Part shown: positions 6,663 through 9,596 of the stretch, one piece after another | Position numbering within the stretch: position 1 is the stretch's first letter | Layout: each line of letters begins with the position of its first letter | Assembly: GCA_038319625.1 (NCBI GenBank) | Contig: JBBQDK010000119.1 | Span: 1 to 9,596, forward strand | Length of the DNA: 9,596 nt | Source: JBBQDK01 sp038319625 | Lineage (GTDB): Bacteria > Pseudomonadota > Gammaproteobacteria > JBBQDK01 | Direction of reading: 5' to 3' | Program-made: the position numbers and the translations under genes | Notes under the pieces: model-generated | What the model was told of the DNA's origin: nothing | What the model saw: the letters and a program-made list of their open reading frames with translations, nothing else | Database searches by the model: none

Positions 6663-7037
6663 TCAGGCCAGCACTGTGACCAGGGTCCGGTAGAGAGTCC
6701 CTCTGAAAGAGTGGACACTCTTCATTTGAGACGAACCCCACATGTTGGGTATTTTGCTTAAGCCAAATAAGATGCCTTTACGAGCGTTTGGCACGTTACC
6801 GCATGCAGGGCAACGATAGTAACGAAGGACGATACTGGCCCCGACAATGATGCACGCAAAGAATGCACTCACAACAAGGATTATTCCAGTACTTTGTGAC
6901 AGCGGGGTCGATGGGCCTTTACCATAGAAGATCGTAACTAAGGACCCAATTAAACCAACCAGTATCCATGGGCCAGCAATCCGCAAGACTTTACGGCGAC
7001 GTGCTTGAAATTCGTCAATGAAATTCATATTGGTCAT
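6663..7037 (-). CDS. small two-helix membrane protein with C-terminal zinc ribbon, probably frameshifted
   Basis: No named family is recognised. From the ATG at 7037 (an equally good start is 7028; GGAG lies 11 bases before 7037) the frame gives 124 residues. A charged cytoplasmic start (NFIDEFQARRRK) precedes a membrane helix (20-38), a second helix (51-71), and a zinc knuckle, RCPACGN (75-81). A zinc ribbon needs a second CxxC, which this frame lacks: it runs on as IPNMWGSSQMKSV to a stop at 6663. In the next frame the same bases read YPTCGVRLK followed by TGA at 6722-6724, the expected ribbon ending. One extra base in the TTTT run at 6752-6755 (AAAA on the coding strand) therefore explains the loss. 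The region is AT-richer (38-48% GC in three lines counted) than pabB upstream (58-70% in two lines), which suggests a different origin. pabB ends 71 bases upstream, so cotranscription is possible. Confidence 0.6.
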   Translation of the reverse strand: MTNMNFIDEFQARRRKVLRIAGPWILVGLIGSLVTIFYGKGPSTPLSQSTGIILVVSAFFACIIVGASIVLRYYRCPACGNVPNARKGILFGLSKIPNMWGSSQMKSVHSFRGTLYRTLVTVLA

Positions 7038-7107
7038 GCTGTCTATCACTCCAGTTGAAAAGCCAAACATAGCTAGTGGGTGTCCCCTTTGGTGGGTGCA
7101 CACCTCT

Positions 7108-8472
7108 TCATTCACCACCGTCCAGCGCCAACACCATCCCCCGCGCCTTGGCGCGTGTTTCCTCAAGCTCCTGCTCGGGCTGCGAATCGGCGACGATGCC
7201 GGCGCCGGCGCGGAAACCGATTTCATCGCCCTCCATCATCAGCGTACGGATCAGGATATTCAGATCGAGCGAACCGTCGGTATTGATGTACCCGAGAGCG
7301 CCGGTATAGGCACCGCGACCCTGGCCTTCCAGTTCGGCGATGATTTCCATGCAGCGCACCTTGGGACAGCCGGTGATGGTGCCGCCGGGGAATACCGCGC
7401 GGATGACGGCGCCCGGCGTCACACCGGGACGCAATTGTCCGCGCACATTCGAGACGATGTGATGCACGTGTGCATACGACTCCAGCACCATCAGCTCGTT
7501 CACCTCGATGCTGCCCGCCACGCACACGCGCCCGAGATCGTTACGTTCCAGATCGATGAGCATGACATGTTCGGCGCGTTCCTTGGGGTGCACCAGCAGT
7601 TCGCTGGAATAGGCGTTGTCGGCTACGTCGTCGCTACCGCGCGGGCGCGTGCCGGCGATCGGCCGCGTCTCGATGTGGCCCGTCCCGTCGACCCGCACCA
7701 GGCGTTCCGGTGACGAACTCAGTACCGCGCGATCGTCCCAGGTGGCCAACGCGGCGAAGGGGGCGGGATTGGTTTTGCGTAGGCGTTGATAGACCTGCTG
7801 TGCGCGCACCTCGGCACGCAGGCGGCCGCGCCAGACGCGCGACAGATTTACCTGGAACACATCGCCGGCCAGGATGTAGTCGCAAATGCGCGCCACGGCA
7901 TCGAGATACAGCTGCGGCTCGTCTTCCTGCAAGGCACCGTCCAGCAACGCGTCGGGAATGTCGCCACAAGGCGTGAGCGCGGCTATGTCCTCCGCCATGC
8001 GCTGCAACAAGGCTTCCTGCCCCTGCTCTGCCACCAGCCAGAGGCAGTGCCGGCGATGATCGCGGATCACAGTGGCGGGAATGCGCTGGGCCAGCGCCAC
8101 CGGCAGGCGCGAGCGTGCCGGTGGTAGTGTCAGCGTGGGCTCGATCTGCGCGGCGAGTTCATACCCAAGATAAACGAACCAGCCGCCGCGAAACGGCAAT
8201 CCGGAACAGGTCGTGTCAGCAACTTTGTGCGTGGCGCAAATCTGATCGAGCGCCGCAAGAAAATCCCCGGTGTGTTGCGGCCCGCCGGACAAGCGGCCGG
8301 CCGCCGTCAATTCCAGACGTTCGCCGGGAAACGCGAACAGAATATCGTAGTGCGCCTGCGCGCCGCCGGGCGTGGCACTTTCCAGCAGGTGCGGATAGCG
8401 CTGCGGTTGCGCGCAATGCAACTCGAGCAAATCGGGGAAGAGGTCGAGACGGCGGATAAACGGACCTGACAT
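7108..8472 (-). CDS. pabB: aminodeoxychorismate synthase component I
   Basis: This 454-residue cytosolic enzyme of the chorismate-utilising family adds ammonia to chorismate to form 4-amino-4-deoxychorismate, the precursor of p-aminobenzoate and folate. It normally works with a PabA glutaminase, which is not in the window. Family motifs are LLES (29-32), DVFQVNLSR (204-212), ETRPIAGTRPRG (268-279), ERAEHVMLIDLERNDLG (298-314), FPGGTITGCPK (361-371) and GAGIVADSQPEQELEET (423-439). Length and N-terminus fit PabB (about 450) better than TrpE (about 500-520), and the gene follows fabF, where folate pab genes often sit. The odd feature is Ala273 in PIAGT. E. coli PabB has PIKGT, whose Lys274 is the catalytic nucleophile, and TrpE has Ala. 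The ATG at 8472 lies 33 bases after the fabF stop, without a clear Shine-Dalgarno. An anthranilate synthase role is less likely but not excluded. Confidence 0.87.
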   Translation of the reverse strand: MSGPFIRRLDLFPDLLELHCAQPQRYPHLLESATPGGAQAHYDILFAFPGERLELTAAGRLSGGPQHTGDFLAALDQICATHKVADTTCSGLPFRGGWFVYLGYELAAQIEPTLTLPPARSRLPVALAQRIPATVIRDHRRHCLWLVAEQGQEALLQRMAEDIAALTPCGDIPDALLDGALQEDEPQLYLDAVARICDYILAGDVFQVNLSRVWRGRLRAEVRAQQVYQRLRKTNPAPFAALATWDDRAVLSSSPERLVRVDGTGHIETRPIAGTRPRGSDDVADNAYSSELLVHPKERAEHVMLIDLERNDLGRVCVAGSIEVNELMVLESYAHVHHIVSNVRGQLRPGVTPGAVIRAVFPGGTITGCPKVRCMEIIAELEGQGRGAYTGALGYINTDGSLDLNILIRTLMMEGDEIGFRAGAGIVADSQPEQELEETRAKARGMVLALDGGE

Positions 8473-8505
8473 GACAACCGACCCGCTGTGCTGGGGCGTA
8501 CGGGC

Positions 8506-9596
8506 TCAGTCGAGCTTGCGGAACACCAGCGTACCGTTGGTGCCGCCGAAGCCAAAGGAATTGGACATGGCGACATCGATCTTCATCGGCCGCGCCGTGT
8601 TCGCCACATAATCAAGATCGCACTCGGGATCGGGCGTGGTCAGATTGATGGTCGGCGGCGCGACCTGATCGCGAATGGCGAGTATACTGAATACCGCCTC
8701 GACGCCGCCGGCCGCACCCAGCAGATGTCCGGTCATGCTCTTGGTAGAGCTGATCGCAAGCTTGTAGGCCTGATCGCCGAAGGCGGCTTTCACGGCGTCG
8801 GTCTCGCCCTTGTCGCCGGCCGGTGTCGAGGTACCGTGGGCATTGATGTAATCGACCTGTGTGGTGTTCAGACCGGCGTCGCGCAAGGCCTGCAGCATGC
8901 AGCGCTTGGCGCCCTCGCCGCCTTCCGAGGGTTGTGTCATGTGATAGGCATCGCCGCTCATGCCGAAGCCGACCACTTCGGCGTAGATCTTCGCACCGCG
9001 CGCCTTGGCGTGTTCGTAGTCTTCCACCACCACGATGCCCGCGCCGTCGCTGAGCACGAAGCCATCGCGCTCCTTGTCCCACGGGCGGCTGGCGCCGGCG
9101 GGATCGTCGTTGCGCGTCGACAGGGCACGCGCCGCGGCGAACCCGCCGAGACCGGTCGGCGTGGTCGCCATTTCGGAACCGCCAGCGATCATCACATCGG
9201 CGTCACCGTGCTGGATAATGCGCGCCGCCGCGCCAATGTTGTGCGTGCCGGTAGTGCAGGCGGTGACGATGGCGATATTCGGTCCTTTCATACCGAACAG
9301 GATCGACAGATTGCCGGAGATCATGTTGATGATGGAACTCGGCACGAAGAACGGCGAGATCTTGCGCGGCCCGCTGTCCTTGAATGCCTGGTAATTCTTT
9401 TCGATGCCCGGCAGTCCGCCGATGCCCGAGCCGATCGCCACGCCGATGCGCTCGGCGTTCTGCTCGGTGACCACCAGACCGGAATCCGCGATGGCCTGCA
9501 CGGCCGCGCCGATGCCGTAATGGATGAAGGGATCCATCTTCTTGACGTCTTTGGCGGGGATGTATTGTGCCGGATCGAAGTCACGCACCGATCCGC
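8506..9596 (-). CDS. fabF: 3-oxoacyl-ACP synthase II (KAS II), 5' end beyond the window
   Basis: KAS II condenses malonyl-ACP with long acyl-ACPs in type II fatty acid elongation in the cytosol and controls the palmitoleate to cis-vaccenate step. About 362 residues are visible. Counting the Val of VRDFDPAQYI (codon at 9588-9586) as residue 1, the catalytic triad is Cys111 (VTACTTGTH), His251 (NAHGTSTPAGD) and His288 (STKSMTGHLLGAAGG). These correspond to E. coli Cys163, His303 and His340 with a constant offset of 52, so there are no gaps over this stretch and about 52 N-terminal residues lie beyond 9596. The GFGGTN gating loop (346-351) near the C-terminus is intact. The reading frame continues through Gly-Ser to the window edge, so the GTG at 9588 is an internal codon, not the start. 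It is probably cotranscribed with pabB; acpP would be expected upstream, outside the window. Confidence 0.96.
   Translation of the reverse strand, partial: GSVRDFDPAQYIPAKDVKKMDPFIHYGIGAAVQAIADSGLVVTEQNAERIGVAIGSGIGGLPGIEKNYQAFKDSGPRKISPFFVPSSIINMISGNLSILFGMKGPNIAIVTACTTGTHNIGAAARIIQHGDADVMIAGGSEMATTPTGLGGFAAARALSTRNDDPAGASRPWDKERDGFVLSDGAGIVVVEDYEHAKARGAKIYAEVVGFGMSGDAYHMTQPSEGGEGAKRCMLQALRDAGLNTTQVDYINAHGTSTPAGDKGETDAVKAAFGDQAYKLAISSTKSMTGHLLGAAGGVEAVFSILAIRDQVAPPTINLTTPDPECDLDYVANTARPMKIDVAMSNSFGFGGTNGTLVFRKLD

Noticed and set aside
7038..7226. Upstream extension of the small membrane protein to 7226
   Set aside because: It would overlap the end of pabB by over 100 bases and its residues are a shadow of pabB's frame.
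7108..8472. Calling this gene trpE because of PIAGT
   Set aside because: The length (454), N-terminus and position after fabF fit PabB better; the Ala is reported as a finding instead.
9586..9588. GTG as the fabF start
   Set aside because: The catalytic residues show a constant offset of 52 from E. coli FabF and the frame stays open to the window edge, so the true start is outside.

Overview
The window looks like chromosomal DNA from a denitrifying proteobacterium, most likely a gammaproteobacterium. The pointers are a nosR gene of the N2O-reductase pathway, perfect FNR/DNR-type operators, a fabF-pabB gene pair, and GC-rich protein-coding DNA (58-70% in the lines counted). The species cannot be named from the sequence. 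There are seven protein genes: two run off the window edges and one appears frameshifted. I found no rRNA, tRNA, CRISPR array or insertion sequence.

Left part (1-2430, all minus strand). nosR is cut at its 3' end by position 1. It starts at 1773 behind a perfect FNR box (1915-1928), placed exactly where a class II FNR activator would sit. Behind it, also on the minus strand, is a 122-residue DsrE/DsrF-like protein (2062-2430) with its own Shine-Dalgarno sequence and a plausible sigma-70 promoter.

Middle (2431-6616, plus strand). A 330-base divergent intergenic region holds the DsrE-like promoter, a 16-base near-palindrome, and a second perfect FNR box (2729-2742). This box lies only 18 bases before the ATG of a 744-residue membrane-anchored PAS-PAS-GGDEF-EAL protein, whose cyclase and phosphodiesterase motifs both look intact. 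Next comes a two-gene unit with its own TATAAT promoter: an ABM-fold (antibiotic biosynthesis monooxygenase) protein overlapping by 4 bases an iron-type alcohol dehydrogenase that lacks one of the four usual metal ligands.

Right part (6617-9596, minus strand). fabF (5' end beyond the window) and pabB are 33 bases apart and likely cotranscribed. Downstream of pabB, where pabC might be expected, is a lower-GC stretch. It encodes a small two-helix membrane protein whose C-terminal zinc ribbon appears to have been broken by a one-base insertion.

Biologically, the left half suggests that oxygen or NO status, acting through an FNR/DNR regulator, is tied both to N2O reduction and to cyclic-di-GMP turnover. 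The right half is housekeeping: type II fatty acid synthesis and folate (p-aminobenzoate) synthesis.
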